From Bradyrhizobium liaoningense (GTDB lineage: Bacteria; Pseudomonadota; Alphaproteobacteria; Rhizobiales; Xanthobacteraceae), in the NCBI RefSeq assembly GCF_018130785.1, contig NZ_JAFCJT010000004.1, forward strand, positions 1 to 64,000: a DNA stretch of 64,000 nucleotides. Reading direction: 5' to 3'. Under the pieces are notes generated by a model. The model was not told the origin of the DNA and made no database searches. It saw only the letters and a list, made by a program, of their open reading frames with translations. Shown in pieces: positions 17,565-31,258 of this stretch (within the stretch, counting starts at the first letter, position 1; every line of letters begins with the position of its first letter). Made by a program: the position numbers and the translations under genes.

Positions 17565-17753
17565 CAGACCGGCCTTCTCGGTCCCTACGCAGTGCCTTGG
17601 GACCTCGCGCCGGCTTTTATTGACAGGACAGTGAATTCGGCCACACTTCATTACACGCTGAAGTAGTATAGGTTGCTGTCGGTTTGTTAGGACTTTCCGC
17701 GCTCTATCGGCGCGTCTTCATTTCACGATTCGCTGTTTTCAGGATTTTGGGCC

Positions 17754-20561
17754 ATGAACGACCCCGCCTCGAAGCCTCCCTTCGATCCCTCGATCCAGGT
17801 CTCGCCAAACAATCCTTGCCCCTTCCTGCGCGGCCTCGTCGGCGAAGGCTTCGTCGACGGCGGCACCGTCCCGCTGCGGACGCTGTCGCAGACCATCGCA
17901 AATGCAAGCGGCGAGTCCGGGCTGAAGAAGACCTCGGCCCGCATCCAGGTCCGCGGCGTCGCGCTGATCGCCAACGGCGCCTGTCACATCCTGCAGAGCA
18001 TCTTCTGGGGCGCGCAGCTCAATGGCTTGCGCGGCGGCCCGCTCGACAAGCTCGGTGCCGGCTCGCGCATCCTCAGCGTCGACGGGCACGTCAACGAGGA
18101 CGAGATCGCGCGGCTCGCCAGCTTCGGAGGCACCTATGACGATCCCGATGGCGGCACAGAGACCGGGCTCAACGCCTCGCAAATCCAGACCTTCATGAAG
18201 GACAACCTCAAGCGCGCCGGCAAGCAAGCGCGCTGGTACTACCCGATCCTGATGAAGTTCGAATGGCCGATCCTGCTCAAGATCATGGGCAAGGGTCAGG
18301 GTGATGACCGCTATCTCAGCGTGGCCGAGGTGAGGACATTGTTCAACGAGCGCAAATTCCCTGACAGGATCACCCAGCGAGTGGTCAGCCAGCCGGTCAC
18401 CCCGCCCTCGCTGATCTTGCGCGCTGCCGGCGGACTCGTCGCCGCGCTCCTCGTCTTTGGCATCGTGGCGCTGCGCTTTCCGGATCAGTTCCAGCCGATG
18501 CTGCCCGGCATCCTCGGTGACCTGGTGGCGCCGCCATTGCCGAAGCTCGTCGAACCCCGGGCCGCATACTGGCTCGAGCAAAACTGGGCGCTGGAGGACC
18601 GGCACTGGTTTCATCACGCCAGCCAGGGCACCGCGACCTTCCCGGTGCCGTATAGCTGGTTCATGGCGCTCGAGCAGCCGCGGCTTCATTTCTTCGCCAA
18701 GCCCGGGATGCTGCATGACAGCGACCATCTGCAGCGCTTCGGCTTCATCCCCAGCCCACAGACGATCAACACCGACGACGCCACGCTGCGCCGGTTCGGC
18801 TATGCCAACGTCTACGACAAGACGAAGCCGGTGCCGGCGCGGCTTTGGGATCCGCCCGTTAACTGGGGCACCCAGGCTGAAAACGTCGACGGCCTGCCCG
18901 TCGGCTTTGCGCGCATGACCGGCGTACCCGATCCTACGACCGGCCAGGTCGGCGAGGACCGGATCGGCCTGACCTGCGCCGCCTGCCACACCGGCCAGAT
19001 CCACTACAAGGGCATCGACATCCGTTTCGACGGCGGCCCGGCGATGACCGACCTGAGGAAGCTCGAGGTCACGACGGGTTTGTCGATCGCCTACACGCTC
19101 CTCGTGCCGGGTCGCTTTACGCGCTTCGCCGACCGTGTGCTCGGCGCCTCCGCCAGTGATGCGGATCGCGATGCGCTGAAGCAGAAGCTGCGCGCGATCA
19201 GCACATTCCTGATCGACTGGGAGAAGACCTACGCGAAAACCATCGACGGCAAGACGAGGTTCAACGAGAAGACGAAGCGGGAAGAGAAGCAGCAGGACAC
19301 GGAGGAAGGATACGGCCGTCTCGACGCGCTCAACCGCATCGGCAATCAGGTCTTCGCCCAGGACATGACGCTCAGCGGCCTCAGCGGCTTCGAAAAGAAT
19401 CTGCATGCCAAGGACGCGCCGGTCAGCTTCCCGCCGATCTGGACCGTGCCCTGGCTCAAATTCGCGCAATATGACGCTTCCATCGAACAACCGCTGATCC
19501 GCAACGCCGGCGAAGCGCTGGGCGTGACGGCGCTGCTCAATCTGTCCGACAATACCCCCAAGGACACGCTGTTCCGCTCGTCGATGGATATCAAGAATCT
19601 GAACTGGATCGAGGATCTGCTGAAGGGGTCGGCGCCCTATCCGAAAAAGCAGTTCTCCGGACTGACATCGCCGAAATGGCCGTCGGACATCTTCGGCGAC
19701 AATGCCTGGAAGATCGATGGTGAGCGCGTCAAGAGCGGCCGCAAGCTCTACGCGCAGATCTGCGTCGAATGCCATCTCGGGCCGGTCAACGATCCCGTGT
19801 TCGACACCGAGTTTCCGGACCAGAGCATCTGGTCCTCGTCGCGCTGGGAGACCATCGGCAACGACAAATTCCTGAACGAGGTCCAGAAAAGCGTCAAAGG
19901 CATGGGCACCGATCCCGCTCAGGCCAGCGTGCTGGAGACGCGGACGGTTCAGGTCCCGGGCTTTCTCAAGCTCGATCCCACGCAGAATCTCAATGCCTGG
20001 TGGAGTTGCAATCTGCCGGCCATCTCCTCGACCGACATGCCGTACTCGCTCGGGCTGATGGTGCTCGTCGACATCGTCAGCCGCAAGGCGATGGACGATG
20101 CGAAGATCGACCCGAAGGTTCAGCAGGCCTGGTGGGGTGAGCGCAAGAACTGCCCGAATCCCGGTCCGCAGCCGCCCGAGGCGAAGGAGCCGCGGCCCTG
20201 GTATCGCGCGCGCCCGCTCAACGGCGTCTGGGCCACCGCGCCTTACCTGCACAACGGATCGGTGCCCTCGCTCTACTGGATGCTGAGCCCCGCGGCCGAG
20301 CGCCCCAAATCGTTCTGCATGGGTGGTGGTCGCGACTACGATCCGAAGCAGGTCGGCTTCGCGGTCGTCGACGGCGAGAGCTGCAAGACCGGGCAGTCGC
20401 GCTTCTCGACGCGCGCGTCTGATGGCACCGACACCTTCGGCAACAGCAATGCCGGCCACTCGTTCGATGGCACGCCAGGCCCCGGCAAGGACGGCACCAT
20501 CGGCCGCGTGCTCAAGGAGCAAGAGCGCTACGACCTGATCGAGTATCTGAAGACGCTGTGA
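17754..20561 (+). CDS. Membrane-anchored dihaem cytochrome c peroxidase-like protein with extra N-terminal domain
   Basis: The 935-residue protein has no N-terminal signal. Residues 1-215 form a soluble domain with a PCPFLRGLVGEGF motif at 21-33 and SVDGHVNEDEI at 108-118, which recall the PCP and EHD motifs of heme-thiolate peroxidases. A single helix at about 221-240 follows, then a large periplasmic part with two c-type heme sites (C408-x-x-C411-H412 and C670-x-x-C673-H674). The final third (PLNGVWATAPYLHNGSVPSL) is typical of dihaem cytochrome c peroxidase-like proteins. Electron transfer to a peroxide or organic substrate at the outer membrane face is likely. The start at 17754 gives the full N-terminal domain. 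Confidence 0.85.
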   Translation: MNDPASKPPFDPSIQVSPNNPCPFLRGLVGEGFVDGGTVPLRTLSQTIANASGESGLKKTSARIQVRGVALIANGACHILQSIFWGAQLNGLRGGPLDKLGAGSRILSVDGHVNEDEIARLASFGGTYDDPDGGTETGLNASQIQTFMKDNLKRAGKQARWYYPILMKFEWPILLKIMGKGQGDDRYLSVAEVRTLFNERKFPDRITQRVVSQPVTPPSLILRAAGGLVAALLVFGIVALRFPDQFQPMLPGILGDLVAPPLPKLVEPRAAYWLEQNWALEDRHWFHHASQGTATFPVPYSWFMALEQPRLHFFAKPGMLHDSDHLQRFGFIPSPQTINTDDATLRRFGYANVYDKTKPVPARLWDPPVNWGTQAENVDGLPVGFARMTGVPDPTTGQVGEDRIGLTCAACHTGQIHYKGIDIRFDGGPAMTDLRKLEVTTGLSIAYTLLVPGRFTRFADRVLGASASDADRDALKQKLRAISTFLIDWEKTYAKTIDGKTRFNEKTKREEKQQDTEEGYGRLDALNRIGNQVFAQDMTLSGLSGFEKNLHAKDAPVSFPPIWTVPWLKFAQYDASIEQPLIRNAGEALGVTALLNLSDNTPKDTLFRSSMDIKNLNWIEDLLKGSAPYPKKQFSGLTSPKWPSDIFGDNAWKIDGERVKSGRKLYAQICVECHLGPVNDPVFDTEFPDQSIWSSSRWETIGNDKFLNEVQKSVKGMGTDPAQASVLETRTVQVPGFLKLDPTQNLNAWWSCNLPAISSTDMPYSLGLMVLVDIVSRKAMDDAKIDPKVQQAWWGERKNCPNPGPQPPEAKEPRPWYRARPLNGVWATAPYLHNGSVPSLYWMLSPAAERPKSFCMGGGRDYDPKQVGFAVVDGESCKTGQSRFSTRASDGTDTFGNSNAGHSFDGTPGPGKDGTIGRVLKEQERYDLIEYLKTL

Positions 20562-20641
20562 GCTGCCTTCACCTCTCCCCGCTCTTGTCCGCCGGGCTTC
20601 AGCGAAGGCGGATGCGGGGCGAGGCCGGAATGCATCGACAC

Positions 20642-20728
20642 CGTCATTGCGAGCGCAACGAAGCAATCCAGAATCTTTCCGCGGAAACAGTCTGGATTGC
20701 TTCGTCGCAAGGGCTCCTCGCAATGACG
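20642..20728. repeat. Long palindrome, CGTCATTGCGAG family (copy 2)
   Basis: Arms CGTCATTGCGAG and CTCGCAATGACG enclose a second stem with GAAGCAATCCAGA and TCTGGATTGCTTC. It lies between the dihaem protein gene and the convergent hydrolase gene, where it may fold in both transcripts. Confidence 0.88.
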
Positions 20729-20738
20729 GAGAATGCCG

Positions 20739-21686
20739 CTATTTGAACAGCGGCGTGCCCGGCACGAAAGCGTCGAAGGCGGCCCAGAACTGGGAGCGGT
20801 AGCGGTCCTGCTCCTGGAGGATCTCGTGCTTGGCGCCGGCGATCACGAGATGGGAGCCGGCGCGCAGATGATAGGCGAACTCCTCGATCGCCGCGGTCGA
20901 GACCACGGTGTCGCTGGAGGCCGCCAGCATCAGGATCGGCTGGCGGATCTCGGAGGGGTAGTTCATGCCCTTGAAGGTGTTCATCGCGCGGAAAGCGGTA
21001 TCGGCCCAGGCGACCGTCGGTGACGCGAGCCCGAGCGTCGGATCCTCCTCCAGGATCGCGGCATTGCGGGCGTAGCGCACGGGATCGCTGGTCAGCGGAT
21101 TGTTGATGAAGGGATTGAGCCCGGTGATGTGGTCGTTGCCGCCGGGGACATAACGGCCGCCCATGCCGAGCAGACGCATCGTCCTCAGAAGAGTCCGCGC
21201 CGGCAACGAGGTGGCACGGCCCGGCAGGTCGATCATCGGCGCCGACAGCACCATGCGGTCGAACCAGCGCTTGCCTGCATGCGCCACCCGCAGCATCACC
21301 GTGCCGCCCATGGAGTGCGCGAGCGCGAAGAAGGGCGGCGGACAATCCGGCAGCACCACCTGCTGCACGAAGGTCTCGACGTCGATCTCGAAATCGGAGA
21401 AGTCGCGCACATAGCCCTTGCGCGGATCGCGCAGGCGGCGCGAGGAGTGACCCTGCCCGCGCCAGTCGATCATCGCCACCGCAAAGCCGCGGTCGCGCAG
21501 ATCTCGCACGGTCTCGAAATATTTCTCGATCTGCTCGCTGCGTCCGGTGAAGACGCACACCGTGCCCTTGCGGTTCGCCGGCGGCGCCCAGCGCGCAAAG
21601 CGCAACTCGGCGCCATCGGGAGTCTTGATGGTGCCGCTGACGACGTCTTCGGGAACGGGATTGGACGGAATCGAGACCAGCGTCAT
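20739..21686 (-). CDS. Alpha/beta hydrolase, lysophospholipase type
   Basis: A 315-residue serine hydrolase of the monoglyceride lipase/PldB group (Hydrolase_4). It shows GTVCVFTGRSEQIEKYFETV, AMIDWRGQGHSSR, the nucleophile elbow AHSMGG, and later LAASSDTVVS and a histidine in AGAKHEILQE. It probably cleaves lysophospholipids or monoacylglycerols in the cytoplasm, since there is no signal peptide. The start at 21686 lacks a clear ribosome site, but the protein length fits the family. Confidence 0.87.
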   Translation of the reverse strand: MTLVSIPSNPVPEDVVSGTIKTPDGAELRFARWAPPANRKGTVCVFTGRSEQIEKYFETVRDLRDRGFAVAMIDWRGQGHSSRRLRDPRKGYVRDFSDFEIDVETFVQQVVLPDCPPPFFALAHSMGGTVMLRVAHAGKRWFDRMVLSAPMIDLPGRATSLPARTLLRTMRLLGMGGRYVPGGNDHITGLNPFINNPLTSDPVRYARNAAILEEDPTLGLASPTVAWADTAFRAMNTFKGMNYPSEIRQPILMLAASSDTVVSTAAIEEFAYHLRAGSHLVIAGAKHEILQEQDRYRSQFWAAFDAFVPGTPLFK

Positions 21687-21760
21687 GATTGGAGGTGCTT
21701 GGGCGCGAAGTGCTGCAAATCAAGGGACGGGAGCGCCGAAAAGGCGCGAGTTGCCGCCCT

Positions 21761-21788
21761 CTTGAACGCCGTTCCCCTGAACCCATAT
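21761..21788 (+). promoter_or_regulatory. RpoH (sigma32)-type promoter
   Basis: CTTGAAC at 21761-21767 and CCCATAT at 21782-21788 are 14 nt apart, close to the sigma32 consensus CTTGAAA-N13-15-CCCATNT. Transcription would start near 21796 and give a leader of about 110 nt before the small heat-shock gene. Confidence 0.7.
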
Positions 21789-21795
21789 CACCATG

Positions 21796-21906
21796 GTGCA
21801 GGCCGCTACCAGTGTTTCGGAACCGGAACATCAGGCTGCACACAGACTAAAGCCCGGCCCGATTGGCGGGCGGGTTACCAACAGTCGCTCAATGGAGGAC
21901 TTGACC
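21796..21906 (+). promoter_or_regulatory. ROSE-type RNA thermometer
   Basis: The end of the leader has TCGCT (21885-21889) matching the ROSE signature UYGCU, followed by a short loop and GGAGGA (21894-21899). CTC of the first pairs with GAG of the Shine-Dalgarno, with a G-G opposition next to it, as in known ROSE hairpins. A strong upstream stem lies at 21850-21875 (GCCCG/CGGGC with flanks). Such elements block ribosome entry at normal temperature and open with heat. Confidence 0.75.
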
Positions 21907-22368
21907 ATGCGTAGTTACGATCTCACCCCCTTCTATCGTTCCACCGTCGGCTTCGACCGCCTCTTCAACCTGCTCGACCAGGCCGGTTCGGACGGCAGCC
22001 CCGGTTATCCCCCCTACAACATCGAGCGCACCGGCGAGAACGCCTACCGCATCACCGTGGCGGTCTCGGGCTTCGCCAAGGACGAGCTCTCCATCGTCGC
22101 GAAGGAAAACACGCTGACGATCAAGGGCGAGAAAGTCGCCAACGAGAACTCGAAGTCCGAAGTGCTCTACCGCGGCATCGCCGCGCGTGCCTTCGAGCGC
22201 GCCTTCCAGCTTGCCGACTTCGTGCAGGTGAAGGACGCCTCGCTCGAGAACGGGCTGCTTCACGTCGACCTCGTGCGCGAGATTCCCGAAGCCAAGAAGC
22301 CGCGCCAGATCGCCATCAACTCCAGCGCGCCGAAGGCGCAGGTGATCGAGAGCTCGGTCGCCGCCTAA
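21907..22368 (+). CDS. Hsp20-family small heat-shock protein
   Basis: The 153-residue protein has a short N-terminal arm (YDLTPFYRSTVGFDRLFNLL), an alpha-crystallin domain at about 35-130 (YNIERTGENAYRITVAVSGF; NGLLHVDLVREIPE) and a flexible tail. It is a class A rhizobial sHsp similar to IbpA/HspA, an ATP-independent holdase that binds unfolding proteins. The start at 21907 places the GGAGG inside the ROSE hairpin at 8-nt spacing. Regulation by both an RpoH promoter and an RNA thermometer is inferred from the leader. A terminator follows at 22394. Confidence 0.93.
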   Translation: MRSYDLTPFYRSTVGFDRLFNLLDQAGSDGSPGYPPYNIERTGENAYRITVAVSGFAKDELSIVAKENTLTIKGEKVANENSKSEVLYRGIAARAFERAFQLADFVQVKDASLENGLLHVDLVREIPEAKKPRQIAINSSAPKAQVIESSVAA

Positions 22369-22393
22369 GCGCGTCGATAGCCGCCAAGTTGCG

Positions 22394-22423
22394 AAAACGC
22401 CCCGGTGCCCCGGGGCGTTTTTT
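22394..22423 (+). terminator. Rho-independent terminator
   Basis: Stem ACGCCCCGG/CCGGGGCGT with a TGCC loop and a run of six T, 25 nt after the small heat-shock gene. Confidence 0.92.
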
Positions 22424-22518
22424 CGTTTTGCATCGCATCACAGAACGGTGAGGACACGTAACGCCGCGACGACGCGCTCCGTCCTTTGGGCATCGAAGCC
22501 AAAACAATACGGAGAACG

Positions 22519-23292
22519 ATGATGTCACTTTGGCGCAGCCTTTTCGTCGCCGCGAGCCTGCTGGCGGCCCCCATCAGCCTTGCTCACGCGCAGACACCGC
22601 AGACGGTGAAAGCGAAGAACGTCGTGCTGGTGCATGGCGCCTGGGCCGACGGCTCGAGCTGGTCGGAGGTGATCCCGATCCTCCAGGCCGCAGGGCTGCA
22701 CGTGACTGCCGTGCAAAATCCGCTGTCGTCGCTTGCGGATTCCGTCGAGGCGACCAGGCGCGCGCTGGCTGAACAGGATGGTCCGACCGTGCTGGTCGCG
22801 CATTCCTGGGGCGGCACCGTGATCAGCCAGGTCGGCAACGACCCGAAGGTCACCGGCCTCGTCTACGTCGCCGCCCGCGCGCCCGATGCAAACGAAGACT
22901 TCGTCGCGCTGTCGAAGCAATTTCCGGCAGGCCCGGCCCGCGCCGGCATCGTCGAGCACGACGGCTACACAAAGCTCTCGGAAGACGCCTTCCTGAAGTA
23001 TTTTGCCAACGGCGTGAAGCCGGAGCAGGCGAAGGAGCTCTACGCCGTGCAGTGGCCGACGGCCGCCTCGATTTTCGCCGGCCGTACCACGGAAGCGGCA
23101 TGGCACGCCAAGCCGAGCTGGTACGCGGTGTCGAAGAACGACTACACCATCAATCCCGATTTCGAACGCTTCCTCGCCAAGCGCATGAACGCAACCACGA
23201 TCGAGCTCGACGCCGGCCACCTCTCGCTGGTGTCGCATCCGAAGGACGTTGCGAATTTGATCCTGGAAGCCGCGGGGTATGCACGGAGCTGA
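22519..23292 (+). CDS. Secreted alpha/beta hydrolase
   Basis: A 257-residue protein with a signal peptide ending SLAHAQT. The mature part begins with NVVLVHGAWADGSSW, then shows the nucleophile elbow VAHSWGG and a catalytic histidine in LDAGHLSLVSHP. This matches the periplasmic branch of the salicylate esterase/hydroxynitrile-lyase-like group, in which the first histidine and HGAW form the oxyanion region. The substrate is unknown. ACGGAGAACG precedes the ATG pair at 22519/22522. A terminator follows directly. Confidence 0.87.
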   Translation: MMSLWRSLFVAASLLAAPISLAHAQTPQTVKAKNVVLVHGAWADGSSWSEVIPILQAAGLHVTAVQNPLSSLADSVEATRRALAEQDGPTVLVAHSWGGTVISQVGNDPKVTGLVYVAARAPDANEDFVALSKQFPAGPARAGIVEHDGYTKLSEDAFLKYFANGVKPEQAKELYAVQWPTAASIFAGRTTEAAWHAKPSWYAVSKNDYTINPDFERFLAKRMNATTIELDAGHLSLVSHPKDVANLILEAAGYARS

Positions 23293-23307
23293 CCGGCGAT
23301 CACGTTG

Positions 23308-23340
23308 AAAAAGGCGCCTGAACCGCTCAGGCGCCTTTTT
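23308..23340 (+). terminator. Rho-independent terminator
   Basis: Stem AAAGGCGCCTGA/TCAGGCGCCTTT with an ACCGC loop and a T tract, 16 nt after the hydrolase stop. A-tracts on the other side would let it work for the convergent gene too. Confidence 0.9.
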
Positions 23341-23408
23341 GTTTTGCTCAGGTCTCTCCCCGATGTCGTCCCTGCGTTCGCGGGGACGACAGTCAAACCA
23401 GCAACGCG

Positions 23409-24182
23409 CTAATCCAGCCCCTGTGCCGCCGGCATCTCCTGCGTCGGCATGATTGTCGCCGCCGGCTTGGCCTGGCCGACGGTTGGAGCGGCGGTTTGCG
23501 GGGCGGCTTCAGCGGGCTTTGCCTGCACGGCAGCGGTCTGCTGGGTGGGCTGTGCCTGCGGCGCTTGTGCCTGCTGCGCGGCTGGCACGGCCGGCTTGGC
23601 GGCGGCGACAGGCGCTTCGCCACGGGGCGGGGCGGCCTTGGGCAGCGGCACGGTGCGGCTGGCGACATGCGGGATCGGGGCCGGCGGACGCGGCGGGCCG
23701 CCGCGGACCATGGTCGGCGGCGGCAGCGCGCTTTGGGGGCGGTAAGGTGCAACCGTCGGCACCTCATAGCTGGGCGCCATGCCGTAGGCGTCGGCGGCAG
23801 GCATGAAGCGCAGAATTCTCCCGTCACGGGCATCGATCACGAGGCGGCCGTCGTCGCCGCGGTGGTCGATCACAGCGATGGTATAGACATTGCCGCGCAG
23901 GCGCGGGATGCCGAGCGGCGAGAAGCCGTTCTCGCGCAGCACCGCGTAAACCTCCGTCGACGGCAGCAGCACCGGCGCCGGGCCGCGCTCTTCGTAGCCA
24001 TAGCCGTAGCCATAACGCGGCGGCGGTGGCGGCGCGGCTTCCAACGGCGCATAGGGGCCGTCGAAATCCGACACCGCGATCATGGCCCCGCCCGCGGGAA
24101 CTTGTGCAAAAACCTGCGTTGATGCTGCGGTCGCAGCCAGCGCCAGCGTGGCAGCGGCCACACATCCTGTGAAAAACTTCAT
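23409..24182 (-). CDS. Secreted Pro/Ala-rich protein with PepSY-like segment
   Basis: The 257-residue protein has a signal peptide ending QVFAQVPAG. Residues about 75-130 (VYAVLRENGFSPLGIPRLRG, then RLVIDARDGRILRF) look like a PepSY-type fold. The C-terminal half is a low-complexity run of P, A, Q and K, probably disordered and perhaps spanning or binding peptidoglycan. The family is otherwise unrecognised. AGGAG lies 9 nt before the ATG. It is transcribed away from gltB. Confidence 0.78.
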   Translation of the reverse strand: MKFFTGCVAAATLALAATAASTQVFAQVPAGGAMIAVSDFDGPYAPLEAAPPPPPRYGYGYGYEERGPAPVLLPSTEVYAVLRENGFSPLGIPRLRGNVYTIAVIDHRGDDGRLVIDARDGRILRFMPAADAYGMAPSYEVPTVAPYRPQSALPPPTMVRGGPPRPPAPIPHVASRTVPLPKAAPPRGEAPVAAAKPAVPAAQQAQAPQAQPTQQTAAVQAKPAEAAPQTAAPTVGQAKPAATIMPTQEMPAAQGLD

Positions 24183-24671
24183 GGTCGACACGCTCCTGTC
24201 AGGCCCCGAATACCTCGCGCTCTTTCGCTTCTTGCGGCGTGGCGCGCCTTTCGAAGGGCTGATCCGAAGCTTCATTCGGGATTTCGGCGTCGGCAGGGCC
24301 GGATCAGGGCGCGTTTGCTTCAAAACCGGGGCCGCGTGTCATGCGGAAAGCGCTGATTGACACTCTGGGAATCGGGACTTCCGCGCGCTTGTGTGCTAGA
24401 CAAAAATTTGGCAAGGTGATGGTTAGGACAGGAAAGCTGTCTCAATTTTGCTTGCGGTTCCGGCACAGGGATTGCAGCGAAAGCTGGTGCTTTCGAGCGC
24501 CAGGAAGGTACCAGGCAAAGCCGTTCTCGGGGACGTAGAACGCCTAGGCCTGAATTTAAGAAAATGCGGCTCGCAGCGGACGAGCGGTGACCCAGAGGCG
24601 GGTGCCGCGGAACGCCCAAGGTGCGCCGAAGATGGCGGTGAGGCAGCTTGCCGCATGGAGAGGACGGAACC
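24183..24671. other. Regulatory gap upstream of gltB
   Basis: This 489-bp divergent region must hold promoters for gltB and for the leftward secreted protein. A perfect TTGACA lies at 24357-24362, but the hexamer 17 nt later (TCCGCG) is poor. No sigma54 element could be confirmed. No gene is supported here. Confidence 0.4.
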
Positions 24672-29405
<4,734 letters not shown>

Positions 29406-29418
29406 CAATATCAGCGCC

Positions 29419-29535
29419 CGTCATTGCGAGCGTAGCGAAGCAATCCAGACTTTCTCCTCAGTAACAGACTGGATTGCTTCGTCGCTACAGTGCAAAATTG
29501 CCTCGCAATTTTGTCACGAGCTCCTCGCAATGACG
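29419..29535. repeat. Long palindrome, CGTCATTGCGAG family with nested hairpin (copy 3)
   Basis: It shares the outer arms of copies 1 and 2 but carries about 30 extra bases with a nested palindrome CAAAATTGC/GCAATTTTG (29493-29501 and 29505-29513). It lies in the gltB-gltD gap, so it would be transcribed within the operon and may affect the ratio of the two subunits. Confidence 0.88.
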
Positions 29536-29581
29536 GTTGAAGAAGCAACAAACGAATTAAGCGGCAGGGACTTCGGGTTTA

Positions 29582-31033
<1,452 letters not shown>

Positions 31034-31117
31034 GCGGACTCCGCAAATAGACCTAGAAGCCACGTTTCTAGTCCGGTTCCTCGATCGGATCAGGAGCTCG
31101 CTTCGGGCCACTTCTCT

Positions 31118-31146
31118 CTGAAATTGCTAGATCAACTGCCTACAAT
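31118..31146 (+). promoter_or_regulatory. Sigma70-like promoter for the tRNA-like RNA
   Basis: CTGAAA (31118-31123) and TACAAT (31141-31146) are 17 nt apart. Transcription would start near 31153, about 10 nt before the first base of the tRNA-like gene, which is normal for a tRNA promoter. Confidence 0.5.
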
Positions 31147-31162
31147 TTGTCATATTGAGTTT

Positions 31163-31257
31163 GGGCCTGTCGTCTAGCGGCAGGACACCGAGTTTTATCG
31201 TAGCCTTTCGCGCTGCTTCTCATTCTCGGGACAAAGGTTCGAATCCTTTCAGGCTCG
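31163..31257 (+). ncRNA. tRNA-Glu-like RNA with extended anticodon arm
   Basis: A cloverleaf is clear. The acceptor stem GGGCCTG/CAGGCTC has one G-U pair, the D arm is GTCT/GGAC, and the T arm AAAGG-TTCGAAT-CCTTT is intact. The anticodon stem CCGAG/CTCGG encloses 32 nt instead of 7. Inside is a second stem GTAGC/GCTGC (31200-31204 and 31212-31216) with a 7-nt loop CTTTCGC, which places TTC at anticodon positions after U33. U11-A24, U13-G22 and a short variable loop lacking base 47 are tRNA-Glu identity features. No CCA is encoded. I infer a tRNA-Glu mimic, not a normal decoding tRNA. Confidence 0.7.
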
Positions 31258-31258
31258 T

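Noticed and set aside
24400-24430. Sigma54 site before gltB
   Set aside because: TTGGCAAGGTGATGGTTAG has GG but not GC at the needed spacing.
31163-31257. Group I intron or archaeal-type intron in a tRNA
   Set aside because: The extra 25 bases are far too short for a group I intron, and no bulge-helix-bulge can be drawn. The insert instead forms an anticodon-like hairpin.
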